DNA of 64,000 nt from Acinetobacter sp. WCHAc010034 (GTDB taxonomy: Bacteria > Pseudomonadota > Gammaproteobacteria > Pseudomonadales > Moraxellaceae). The notes under the pieces were generated by a model that was not told the origin of the DNA, made no database searches, and saw only the letters and a program-made list of their open reading frames with translations. Location of the stretch: NCBI RefSeq assembly GCF_001696615.3, contig NZ_CP032279.1, positions 3,410,001 to 3,474,000 of the forward strand. The letters are read 5' to 3'. Each line of letters begins with the position of its first letter. The first letter of the stretch is position 1. Of the stretch, positions 34,026 through 42,269 are shown in pieces. Both the position numbers and the translations under genes were made by a program.

Positions 34026-35636
34026 ATGACAATTTTAAAAGAAATGAACGATGCAGAATGGATTGAAGTGTGCAGCCTGGATGACATTACGCCGAATACC
34101 GGCGTGGGCGCATGGCTTGCAGGGCAGCAGATTGCGGTCTTCCGCGTGGGCAGTGAAAAGCGCGTTTATGCGCTGAGCAATCAGGACCCGTTCAGCAAGG
34201 CCTTTGTAATGTCGCGCGGTATTTTAGGCGACTTGCAGGGCGAGCGGGTGGTGGCGTCGCCTATCTACAAGCAGCATTTCAGCTTAGCCACAGGGCGCTG
34301 TCTGGAAGATAAAGATCAAAAGCTGCTGGTGTTTCCAAGCAAAATTGAAAACGGCAAGGTGCTGGTCAGCCCGGCTGCGCAAAAGACCTATATCACCAAT
34401 AATGGCGCATCGCAGGAGAAAATGAAACTGGTGCTGGTGGGCAATGGCCTGGCAGGCATGCGCTGCCTGGAAGACTTGCTGGATATGGCGCCGGAGCGCT
34501 ATGAAATTACCGTGATTGGCGAAGAGCCTTGGGGCAACTATAACCGCATCATGCTGTCTCCGGTGCTGTCAGGCGAAAAAACCATTGATGACATCATGCT
34601 GCATCCGCATGCATGGTATGCCGATAAAGGCATCCGCTTTATCGCCGGAGATCCGGCGGTGAAAATTGACCGCCCGCGCAAGCAGGTTCATACCGGCGCA
34701 GGTGAAGTGGTCGATTATGACCGCCTGATTTTAGCAACCGGGTCGAAGCCGTTTATTCCGCCAGTTAAAGGCGCGGAGCTGAACGGCGTTTTAAGCTTCC
34801 GCGATATTTACGATATCCGGCGCATGCTGGACTACTGCAAAACCAGGAAAAATGCGGTGGTGATTGGCGGTGGCCTGCTGGGGCTTGAAGCCGCGTATGG
34901 GCTGAAGCAGCAAGGCATGAATGTGACGGTGCTGCATTTGATGGACCGCATTATGGACCGCCAGCTGGATGCAAAAGCCAGCCTGATGCTGAAGCATGCC
35001 ATTGAGCAAAAAGGCATCCGGATCATTACCGAAGCCAATACCGAAGAACTGCTGGGTGATGAAGGTCATGTTGCGCAGGTCAGATTGAAGGACGGCAGCC
35101 TGCTGGATGCGGACTTGGTGGTGTTTGCGGTGGGCATCCGCCCGAATATGGCGCTGGCGCAAAGCGCGGGCCTGCGCTGCAGCCGCGGCGTGCTGGTCAA
35201 TGACACAATGCAGACCTATGACCCGAGCATTTATGCGGTGGGGGAATGCATTGAGCACCGCAATCAGACTTTTGGGCTGGTTGAGCCGCTTTGGGGGCAG
35301 GCGTTCATTTGCGCATCGCATTTGGCTGAGCACGGCAGCCTGACGTTTAAAGCGCCGACTGTTCCGACACAGCTGAAGGTCAGCGGCTGTGATGTTTTTT
35401 CTGCGGGCGATTTTGAGCCTGCAGAGGATTTTGAAGACATTATTTTGAATGATGAAAAACGCCAGATTTATAAACGCATTATTATTCAAAAAGATAAGGT
35501 GATTGGCGCTGTGTTGTTCGGCGATACCGAAGACGGCGTCTGGTATGCGGAACTGATTGCTGACCAGACGCCGATTACTTCTATCCGCAATAAGCTGCTT
35601 TTTGGTAAAGATTTTGCATTAAAAAAAGCAGGGTGA
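34026..35636 (+). CDS. NirD-flavoprotein reductase fusion
   Basis: A 536-residue two-domain protein. Residues 1-115 match the nitrite reductase small subunit NirD (TGVGAWLAGQQIAVFR, LSNQDPF, SRGILGDLQGERVVASPIYKQHFSL). As in other NirD proteins, the Rieske cluster ligands are absent. Residues from about 130 are a complete FAD/NAD(P)H-dependent reductase with GNGLAGMRCLEDLL, VVIGGGLLGLEAAYGL and a VGECIEHR motif, like the NasC/NasB electron-transfer subunit. Since NirB already has its own FAD domain, the second module probably feeds the nitrate reductase downstream. ATG 34026 is better spaced from AAGGAG than 34020. Confidence 0.85.
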   Translation: MTILKEMNDAEWIEVCSLDDITPNTGVGAWLAGQQIAVFRVGSEKRVYALSNQDPFSKAFVMSRGILGDLQGERVVASPIYKQHFSLATGRCLEDKDQKLLVFPSKIENGKVLVSPAAQKTYITNNGASQEKMKLVLVGNGLAGMRCLEDLLDMAPERYEITVIGEEPWGNYNRIMLSPVLSGEKTIDDIMLHPHAWYADKGIRFIAGDPAVKIDRPRKQVHTGAGEVVDYDRLILATGSKPFIPPVKGAELNGVLSFRDIYDIRRMLDYCKTRKNAVVIGGGLLGLEAAYGLKQQGMNVTVLHLMDRIMDRQLDAKASLMLKHAIEQKGIRIITEANTEELLGDEGHVAQVRLKDGSLLDADLVVFAVGIRPNMALAQSAGLRCSRGVLVNDTMQTYDPSIYAVGECIEHRNQTFGLVEPLWGQAFICASHLAEHGSLTFKAPTVPTQLKVSGCDVFSAGDFEPAEDFEDIILNDEKRQIYKRIIIQKDKVIGAVLFGDTEDGVWYAELIADQTPITSIRNKLLFGKDFALKKAG

Positions 35637-35835
35637 ATTTAATCTCCCTTGCGAAGCGATGCTTCTCACTTCTTTAAAAAAGAGGGGGAAACCATGACCA
35701 ATCAAATATGGCCTTGGGCAGCTGCAACGCCCTCCTTTTTCAAAGGAGGGCTGGGGTGGATGATCGGAATTATCCCCAGCTAAAAGTTAAAGTTAATACA
35801 TATGTAAATTCAGATAATTAAGGAGCGAAGCAGAA
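35637..35835. repeat. Palindromic repeats between the NirD fusion and nasA
   Basis: Contains CTTGCGAAGC-GAT-GCTTCTCA (35648-35668), similar in the opposite orientation to 24431-24452. It also has CCCTCCTTT-TTC-AAAGGAGGG near 35729-35749 and GCTGGGG/CCCCAGC just after. These resemble dispersed intergenic repeats rather than a promoter. AAGGAG lies before the nasA ATG. Confidence 0.6.
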
Positions 35836-38616
35836 ATGAATAGTATCCCTGTAATGGAACTGCATAGCTCCACAGAAATAAATACTAAAACGGTGAATAC
35901 CACATGCCCTTACTGCGGCGTGGGCTGCGGCGTGACGGCGCGGGTAGCGGAAACTGCGCTGGGGCAGAAAGTGACGGTGGAAGGCGACATCAGCCATCCC
36001 TCCAACTTTGGCAAGCTGTGCATTAAAGGCAGCAATCTGGCGGATACTTTGGGTCTGGAAACCCGCGTGCTTGAGCCGATGATCGGGCGCAAGGCTAGCC
36101 GTCAGGCAGCCAGCTGGGACACAGCAATTTCCGGCATTGCCGATAAATTTCAGCAATGCATTGATCAGCATGGCCGTGGCAGCATCGCCTTTTATGTTTC
36201 AGGCCAGCTGCTGACCGAAGACTATTATGCGGTCAATAAATTCGTCAAAGGCTATTTAGGCACGGCCAATATCGACACCAACTCGCGCTTATGCATGTCA
36301 TCCGCCGTGGCGGCGCATAAAAGGGCATTCGGTGAAGATCTGGTTCCGGCAAGCTATGAAGATTTTGAACAGGCCGATATGGTGGTGCTGGTCGGCTCCA
36401 ATACCGCGTGGTGCCATCCTGTGCTGTATCAGCGCATCATGCAGGCCAAAGAACGGCGCGGCCTGTTTGTGATAGTAATTGATCCGCGCTTTACCAGCAC
36501 CTGTGAAGCGGCTGACCTGCATTTGCCGATTTTGCCGGGGCAGGATGTTGCGCTGTTTAATGGCCTGCTGCAGTATCTTGTGCAAAACGGCTATGCCGAT
36601 CAGGACTTTGTCGCGCAGCAGACGCAAGGCTTGGAGCAGGCGCTGGCTTGCAGCGCCAGCGAAGCTTCCATGCAGGCCGTTGCAGAGCGGACAGGAATTT
36701 CCCTTGAAAAATTAGATCAGTTCTTCAAGGCATTTGCGCAAACCGGCAAAGTGATGACGCTGTTTTCCATGGGCGTCAACCAGTCTTCCCGCGGGGTGGA
36801 TAAAGCCAACAGCATTATCAACTGCCATTTACTGACCGGGAAAATCGGCAAGCCGGGAGCAGCGCCATTTTCGATGACCGGCCAGCCGAACGCGATGGGC
36901 GGGCGGGAAGTCGGCGGCCTGGCCAATATGCTGGCCAGCCATTTAGAGCTGGAAAACCCGCAGCACCGCCAGCTGGTGCAGGACTTTTGGGGCAGCCCGC
37001 ATATTGCCAGCCAAGCCGGGCTGAAAGCGGTGGATCTGTTTCAGGCGGTGGAAAGCGGCCAGATCAAGGCTATTTGGATTATGGCGACAAATCCTGTGGT
37101 CAGCCTGCCGGATGCGGATCAGGTTAAGCGCGCTTTAGAACGGTGCGAATTTGTGGTGGTGTCGGACATTTGCCAAGACACAGACACCACGCAATATGCC
37201 GATGTGCTGCTGCCGGCGCTGGGCTGGGGCGAAAAAGACGGCACCGTGACCAATTCTGAACGGCGCATTTCCAGACAGCGCGCTTTTTTAGATGCTCCGG
37301 CTGAAGCCAAAGCCGACTGGTGGGCGGTTTCTCAAGTCGCTAAAAAATTAGGATTCAGCGGTTTTGACTTTGCCGGCAGCCATGAGATTTTCCTGGAGCA
37401 TGCGCGGCTTTCCGCCTGCCAAAACGCTGAGCTGGCAAAACGCGGAGAAACGCCGGATTTCCGCTACTTCAATCTGCAGGGCTTAAGTGACTTAAGCCTG
37501 CAGGAATACAGCGCTTTTGAGCCGATGCAATGGCCGGTTTGGCATAAGAGTCAAAAAGATGCAGAGGTAGCGCGCTTGTTTGAAAATGGCCGGTTCAGCC
37601 ATGCCGGCGGCCGGGCCAATTTCATCGCTACGATTGCGGAAAATCCAGTGCATGCGGTAAGCGGTGAATATCCGCTGATTTTGAATACGGGCCGGATCCG
37701 CGACCAGTGGCATACCATGAGCCGGACTGGGCTGTCGGCGAATTTAAGCATCCATCGCGCAGAACCGTACTGCGAAATTCATCCGCATGATGCGCTGAAA
37801 TATGGCGTCAAAGACGGTGAGCTGGTGGAGGTGCGCTCTGCATGGGGACTGTGCGTGCTGCGGGTGCAGGTCAGTGACAATATCCGCCGCGGCCAGGTCT
37901 TTGCGCCGATTCACTGGAATGATCAGGTGGCTTCAGATGCAAGAATCGGCAAAGTAGTCAATCCAGCGGTGGATGCGGTTTCCGGCGAGCCTGAGTTCAA
38001 GCATACCCCGGTCATGGTGCAGCCTTTTTACACCCAATGGCAAGGCGTGCTGTATGTGCGTCAGGGCTTTGAGGCGCAGGTGCAGCCGGGCATTCAAAAG
38101 GCTGTATGGTGGACGAGGGTCACCGCGGCGAAAGCCGTCCGCTATGAACTGGCGGACCGCCAGAAATTCAGCGCGGCAACGCAGCAGCTGCAGGCACTGC
38201 TGCCTTTTACGGATGAAAGCTTTGAATGGCTGAATGTGGAAGACCAGACCGCGCACATCAGCCATAGCGTGGTGCTGCAGGATGGGCATTTGATTGCCAG
38301 CCTGTATATTGCGCCGAAAGCGCTGCTGCCGGACCGGGACTGGGTTGCCAGCCTGTTCAAGCGGGAACGGCTGAGCGCGATGCACCGCAAAGCCCTGCTT
38401 GCCGGGCAGGCGATGTCCATGAACAGCAGTGAAGGGCCGCTGGTCTGCAGCTGCTTTAAAGTCGGCAAAAACCGCATTATCAATACCATTAAAGAACAGA
38501 AAATCAGCCATGAAAAACAGGTGACGGCATGCTTAAAAGCCGGAGGCAATTGCGGTTCGTGCCTGCCGGAAATCCGCGGCCTGATTAAAGCCTGTCAAGC
38601 GGAGTGCGCAGAATGA
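35836..38616 (+). CDS. nasA: Assimilatory nitrate reductase catalytic subunit
   Basis: A 926-residue cytosolic molybdenum enzyme that reduces nitrate to nitrite. CPYCGVGCGV at 24-33 and a later Cys in KLCIKGSN bind a [4Fe-4S] cluster. The Mo-bis-MGD domains show ILPGQDVALFNGLL, GKIGKPGAAPFSMTGQPNAMGGREVGG and the dinucleotide-binding end domain from LILNTGRIRDQWHTMSRTG. There is no twin-arginine signal. The C-terminus adds a BFD-like [2Fe-2S] domain, CSC near 871 and CLKAGGNCGSC near 899-909. The mobA start overlaps its stop. Confidence 0.95.
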   Translation: MNSIPVMELHSSTEINTKTVNTTCPYCGVGCGVTARVAETALGQKVTVEGDISHPSNFGKLCIKGSNLADTLGLETRVLEPMIGRKASRQAASWDTAISGIADKFQQCIDQHGRGSIAFYVSGQLLTEDYYAVNKFVKGYLGTANIDTNSRLCMSSAVAAHKRAFGEDLVPASYEDFEQADMVVLVGSNTAWCHPVLYQRIMQAKERRGLFVIVIDPRFTSTCEAADLHLPILPGQDVALFNGLLQYLVQNGYADQDFVAQQTQGLEQALACSASEASMQAVAERTGISLEKLDQFFKAFAQTGKVMTLFSMGVNQSSRGVDKANSIINCHLLTGKIGKPGAAPFSMTGQPNAMGGREVGGLANMLASHLELENPQHRQLVQDFWGSPHIASQAGLKAVDLFQAVESGQIKAIWIMATNPVVSLPDADQVKRALERCEFVVVSDICQDTDTTQYADVLLPALGWGEKDGTVTNSERRISRQRAFLDAPAEAKADWWAVSQVAKKLGFSGFDFAGSHEIFLEHARLSACQNAELAKRGETPDFRYFNLQGLSDLSLQEYSAFEPMQWPVWHKSQKDAEVARLFENGRFSHAGGRANFIATIAENPVHAVSGEYPLILNTGRIRDQWHTMSRTGLSANLSIHRAEPYCEIHPHDALKYGVKDGELVEVRSAWGLCVLRVQVSDNIRRGQVFAPIHWNDQVASDARIGKVVNPAVDAVSGEPEFKHTPVMVQPFYTQWQGVLYVRQGFEAQVQPGIQKAVWWTRVTAAKAVRYELADRQKFSAATQQLQALLPFTDESFEWLNVEDQTAHISHSVVLQDGHLIASLYIAPKALLPDRDWVASLFKRERLSAMHRKALLAGQAMSMNSSEGPLVCSCFKVGKNRIINTIKEQKISHEKQVTACLKAGGNCGSCLPEIRGLIKACQAECAE

Positions 38617-39239
38617 GAAGAAAAGCGTTAAAGCAAGCCGCTTATCCTGAAACCGATTTGGTCATTCTGGCGGGCGGTCAGGCGCGCCGCATGAATGGCA
38701 TCAACAAGCTGCTGCAGAAGTTTGATGATGAAATCCAGCTGCTTAAAATTCATCAGCAGCTGAAATCGCGGGTATCGCAGGCGTGGATCAGCAGCCACCG
38801 CGATCATTCAATTTATGAGCGCCTGCTGCCGTCCATTCAGGTTTATCAGGATGATGAAGCGGGGTTTCAAGGGCCGCTGATGGGGATGAAAAGCGCGTGG
38901 GCGCATGTGCAGGCAGATTATGTGCTGTTTGTGCCCTGTGATGTGACGTTTATTCCCAATAAAGTGATTTCCCGCCTGCATCAGGCGCTGCAGCGCGATC
39001 CGCGCTGTGAAGTGGCGGTGGCGGCGATTAACGGCAAAGCGCTGTTTCCATTTTGCCTGCTGAAAAGAAGCAGCCTGCCTAAATTGATGCAGCATCTTGA
39101 GCAAAATCAGCGCAGTTTAAAGCAGTGTTTTGCCGATTTGCACATGCAAGTGGCGCGTTTTCAAAATCATGCACTGTTTTTTCACAGCATTAATTCATTT
39201 GATGAGCTGCAGCAGCACCAGCAGCTTCAATTTCTGTAA
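38613..39239 (+). CDS. mobA: MobA-like molybdenum cofactor guanylyltransferase
   Basis: Attaches GMP to molybdopterin to make the MGD form needed by NasA. 208 residues. The nucleotide-binding motif LAGGQARRMNGINKLL (LAGGxxxRMgg-K) and the metal-site PCDVTFIP are present. The ATG at 38613 overlaps the nasA stop (ATGA), with GGAG 8 bases upstream; a GTG at 38604 is also in frame. Position right behind the reductase fits a dedicated cofactor-maturation role. The sequence is fairly divergent from enteric MobA. Confidence 0.8.
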   Translation: MRRKALKQAAYPETDLVILAGGQARRMNGINKLLQKFDDEIQLLKIHQQLKSRVSQAWISSHRDHSIYERLLPSIQVYQDDEAGFQGPLMGMKSAWAHVQADYVLFVPCDVTFIPNKVISRLHQALQRDPRCEVAVAAINGKALFPFCLLKRSSLPKLMQHLEQNQRSLKQCFADLHMQVARFQNHALFFHSINSFDELQQHQQLQFL

Positions 39240-39295
39240 ATTCCCTGCGCAGCGCTCTTGCCCAGCTTTTTAAAGGGCCGAGCTAGCAGCGGCAT

Positions 39296-39311
39296 TGCGC
39301 CAAAATGGCCA
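39296..39311. promoter_or_regulatory. NtrC-like site upstream of moaA
   Basis: TGCGCCAAAATGGCCA keeps the TGC-CCA-N3-TGG frame of the NtrC consensus with several mismatches in the outer positions. It is about 75 bp upstream of the sigma-54-like promoter. Confidence 0.35.
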
Positions 39312-39378
39312 GTCCATTTTGCAAAAAAAATCAAAGATATCAGCCGCAAGCGGGCGATTTAATACAAATGCGCAAAGT

Positions 39379-39394
39379 TGGAACACTTATTGCA
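39379..39394 (+). promoter_or_regulatory. Sigma-54-like promoter of moaA operon
   Basis: TGGAACACTTATTGCA matches TGGCAC-N5-TTGCA except for one base (A for C at the fourth position), with exact GG-GC spacing. The start would be near 39405, leaving an 83-base leader. Confidence 0.6.
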
Positions 39395-39487
39395 AAATTT
39401 ATTGAAATTGCACTGCAAGCAATAGGCGCAGAAATTTGAACTGGGCCAACGGCAGCGCAAAGCAAATCAGCGTCATGGACAACACAG

Positions 39488-40513
39488 ATGAACAGCATGG
39501 CACAATTACAGCAGATGAATGCGTTTCAGGATCAGTTCGGGCGGGAGAAGCGCAAGCTTAGAATTTCCGTCACGGACCGCTGCAATTTCAAATGCAGCTA
39601 CTGCATGCCTGAGCATCCAGAGTGGATGAAAAAGCACAATCTGCTCAGTTTTGAAGCGCTGTACCAATTTTGCGACTTTATGGTGCGCCGCGGCATTGAG
39701 CAGATCCGGATTACCGGCGGTGAACCGCTGCTGCGCCAGGGCGTGGTGCATTTCATTGCGCAGCTGCAGGCGCTGAGAAAGCTCGGGCTGAAGCGCATTT
39801 CCATGACCACTAACGGCCATTATCTGAAGCGCTTCGCCGCCGCCTTAAAGCAGGCCGGTCTGGATGATTTGAATATCAGCCTGGACAGCCTGAATGAAGC
39901 GCAATTTCATCAATTAACCCAAAAGCAGCTGCAGCCTGTGCTTGAAGGCATCGCCGCCGCGCAGGAAGCGGGATTCAGCATCAAGATCAATGCTGTGCTG
40001 ATCAAAGGCCTGAATGACGATCAGATCATTCCTTTAGCGCAATGGGCGCAGCAGCAGAACGCCGAACTGCGCTTTATCGAATTCATGCCTTTGGATGGCG
40101 ATCAGCACTGGACACAGCAGGCCGTGGTCAGCGAACAGCAAATTTTAGCGCAGCTGCAAAGCCGCTTTGATGTGCAGATGATGCAGGGGCAAGGCGCCAA
40201 TCCCGCCCGCAACTATACGGTGAACGGCAGGCCCATCGGCATTATTTCGACCATCACCAATTCATTCTGCAGCAGCTGCGACCGCCTGCGCCTGAATGCG
40301 CAAGGCGAGTTTTATAACTGCCTGTTTGCGCGGCAGGGCCTGAACCTGAAAGCAGAAATAGAGCTGCTGTCTTCCGCTGAAAGCGTGGCTGAATCTGCGC
40401 TGCAGCAGCGGCTCAGCAGTTACATTTGGCGGAAAGAGCAAGGCTTTCATGCCATTCAGCAGCATCAGGCAAATAATTCCCGGAAAATCAGCATGCACAT
40501 GATAGGAGGCTAG
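39488..40513 (+). CDS. moaA: GTP 3',8-cyclase MoaA
   Basis: A radical-SAM enzyme that converts GTP to the first intermediate of molybdopterin synthesis. 341 residues. Cys32, Cys36 and Cys39 in RCNFKCSYC bind the SAM cluster. The C-terminal cluster is bound by FCSSCDRLRLNAQGEFYNC. RITGGEPLLR is the conserved GGEP motif. The protein ends in the GG typical of MoaA. It opens a seven-gene cofactor and molybdate transport operon. Confidence 0.95.
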   Translation: MNSMAQLQQMNAFQDQFGREKRKLRISVTDRCNFKCSYCMPEHPEWMKKHNLLSFEALYQFCDFMVRRGIEQIRITGGEPLLRQGVVHFIAQLQALRKLGLKRISMTTNGHYLKRFAAALKQAGLDDLNISLDSLNEAQFHQLTQKQLQPVLEGIAAAQEAGFSIKINAVLIKGLNDDQIIPLAQWAQQQNAELRFIEFMPLDGDQHWTQQAVVSEQQILAQLQSRFDVQMMQGQGANPARNYTVNGRPIGIISTITNSFCSSCDRLRLNAQGEFYNCLFARQGLNLKAEIELLSSAESVAESALQQRLSSYIWRKEQGFHAIQQHQANNSRKISMHMIGG

Positions 40514-40514
40514 G

Positions 40515-40778
40515 ATGAAGCAGGATAAAAAGATGATTACTGTCAAAATAGCCGCTTTTGGCGCCATTGAGCGCCGGCTGCCGCAGGACTTCAGCCTGCC
40601 ATGCCCAGCAGGCAGTTCAGTCGCCGCCGTTTTGGAAGATCTGGCGCGCGCCTATCCGGAAGCCTATGGCATGCTGGGGCGCTGCGCCTGCGCAGTGGGC
40701 GAAGACATTATTCCGCGGCAAACCGCATTAACACAGGACAGCACTCTGGTACTGCTGTCACCCGTGGCAGGAGGCTGA
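40515..40778 (+). CDS. moaD: Molybdopterin synthase small subunit MoaD
   Basis: An 87-residue ubiquitin-like sulfur carrier. The C-terminal VLLSPVAGG ends in the di-glycine that becomes thiocarboxylated by MoeB. It starts one base after moaA; a second ATG at 40533 (MITVKIAAFG) is closer to the usual N-terminus. It works with MoaE, the next gene, to put the dithiolene sulfurs into the pterin. No moeB is present in the window. Confidence 0.9.
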   Translation: MKQDKKMITVKIAAFGAIERRLPQDFSLPCPAGSSVAAVLEDLARAYPEAYGMLGRCACAVGEDIIPRQTALTQDSTLVLLSPVAGG

Positions 40779-40779
40779 A

Positions 40780-41289
40780 ATGGAACTGAAAAATTTTCCG
40801 CGCATTCAGGCGGCCGCGCTGCATCAGCATGGCTTTGACGGCATTCAGCAGTTTCCCGAATGCGGTGGCATCGGCGTTTTTGTCGGCACGGTCCGCAATC
40901 ATCATCAAGGCAAAGCGGTCAAGGCGCTGAAATATACCGCCTATGCGCCTGTGGCTGAAAAAATGATCCGGCAGATTGAGCAGGAAATTCAGGAGAAATA
41001 TGACGTGTCTTATGTGCGGGTGGTGCACCGGATTGGCGCTTTGGATATCGGCGATACCGCAATTATCGCCATGGCCTACGCGGCGCACCGCCGTGAAGCC
41101 TTTCAGGCCTGCGAAGAGGCAGTGGAGCGGGTCAAGCATGAAGTGCCGGTATGGAAGGAAGAGTTTTACATGGACGGCAGCAGCCAGTATGTGGAGGGCT
41201 GCTGCATCCGCAAGGATCATGATGCGCCTCAGCCCATGCCTCATGCGCATGAAGGCCATGCGCGCTGCAGGCATGAGCATGCAGATTAA
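40780..41289 (+). CDS. moaE: Molybdopterin synthase large subunit MoaE
   Basis: A 169-residue catalytic subunit that sulfurates precursor Z with MoaD. GGIGVFVGTVRNHHQGKAVKALKYTAY and VHRIGALDIGDTAIIAMAYAAHRREAF, plus the active-site KHEVPVWKEEFYMDG with its lysines, are typical. Odd is a His-rich tail (HAHEGHARCRHEHAD) beyond the normal end, which might bind metal. AGGAGG lies before the ATG at the moaD end. Confidence 0.93.
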   Translation: MELKNFPRIQAAALHQHGFDGIQQFPECGGIGVFVGTVRNHHQGKAVKALKYTAYAPVAEKMIRQIEQEIQEKYDVSYVRVVHRIGALDIGDTAIIAMAYAAHRREAFQACEEAVERVKHEVPVWKEEFYMDGSSQYVEGCCIRKDHDAPQPMPHAHEGHARCRHEHAD

Positions 41290-41345
41290 AGGCAGTTCTG
41301 CGCTCAGATTCCAAAAGTTAAAAATTTAGAGATAAGGATAGTGCA

Positions 41346-42269
41346 ATGAAAGACGTAGGCATGAAGGCGGAAAGCTACCGCACTGCAGTTGCAGCAGGCA
41401 TATTGCATGCGCCGCCGCATTGCATTGAACTGCTGCGCAGCGGCAATACCGAAAAAGGCGATGCGCTGAAAACCGCGCGCATTGCCGGCATTCTTGGCGC
41501 AAAGCGCACCGATGAGCTGATTCCGCTGTGCCATCCCTTGCCGATTTACCGCGCTGACGTGGAGTATGAGCTGTTCGAGGCGCATGTTGAAATTACCGCT
41601 GTGGTGGAAACCATTGGCCCGACCGGGGTGGAAATGGAAGCGCTGACGGCAGTCAGCCTGGCGGGCTTAACCCTGTATGACATGCTGAAGCCGCATTGCG
41701 AACCCGAAGATTTATGCCTGGATCAGGTCAAGCTGCAGAAGAAAAAAGGCGGGAAATCCCATTTTAGCCGCGTGCTGAAGGAAGCCATGCCGGCATCGGT
41801 CATTGTGCTTTCAGACACCGTAGCTGCCGGAAAAAAGCCGGATACCGCCGGGCAGAATGTTTTGGAAATCCTGCAGGAAGCCAATTTTGGCGCTGTCCAT
41901 TATCAGGTGATACCCGACAGCCCTGAGCAGCTTTCAGCGCTGATTGCGCAGCAGAAAAACCATTATCCATTGATTTTGACTGTAGGCGGCACAGGGCTGG
42001 GGCCAAAAGACCTGACGGTCGAAACCATTCAGCCTTTGCTGCAGCGGGAAATTCCCGGGCTGATGGAAGCTTCGCGCAGTTTTGGCCAGCGCCGCACCCC
42101 TTATGCGTCTTTAAGCCGCGGCGTTGCCGGCTATATTGACAGCAGCCTGGTGATGACCCTGCCGGGAAGCCGCCAAGGTGCAAAAGAATCGCTGATTGCG
42201 GTGCTGCCGGCTTTGGTGCATTTGTTTGATGTGCAGAAAAATATTCCGCATGCAGGAGGCTATCAATGA
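41346..42269 (+). CDS. moaCB: MoaC-MoaB bifunctional cofactor protein
   Basis: A 307-residue fusion. Residues 1-155 are MoaC, the cyclic pyranopterin monophosphate synthase (GNTEKGDALKTARIAGI, IPLCHPLPI, GPTGVEMEALTAVS, KKKGGKS). Residues 160-307 are a MoaB/MogA-type molybdopterin adenylyltransferase domain (VIVLSDTVAAGKKPDTAG, LTVGGTGLGPKDLT, LPGSRQGAKESL). The two steps are usually separate proteins. RBS AAGGA is clear. The last four bases overlap moeA. Confidence 0.93.
   Translation: MKDVGMKAESYRTAVAAGILHAPPHCIELLRSGNTEKGDALKTARIAGILGAKRTDELIPLCHPLPIYRADVEYELFEAHVEITAVVETIGPTGVEMEALTAVSLAGLTLYDMLKPHCEPEDLCLDQVKLQKKKGGKSHFSRVLKEAMPASVIVLSDTVAAGKKPDTAGQNVLEILQEANFGAVHYQVIPDSPEQLSALIAQQKNHYPLILTVGGTGLGPKDLTVETIQPLLQREIPGLMEASRSFGQRRTPYASLSRGVAGYIDSSLVMTLPGSRQGAKESLIAVLPALVHLFDVQKNIPHAGGYQ

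Larger units (their letters stand above)
39240..39487. promoter_or_regulatory. Control region of the moa-moe-mod operon
   Basis: A 248-bp gap in an otherwise tightly packed block. It contains a sigma-54-like promoter (39379-39394), an NtrC-like site (39296-39311) and the inverted repeat CAAAATGG/CCATTTTG at 39301-39321. No Moco riboswitch is recognisable in the remaining 90 bases. Confidence 0.55.

Noticed and set aside
39406..39487. Second ANTAR leader or Moco riboswitch before moaA
   Set aside because: One hairpin (ATTGC/GCAAT) has a 7-base loop with A1 and G4, but no proper second hairpin follows, and the space is too short for a typical Moco riboswitch.
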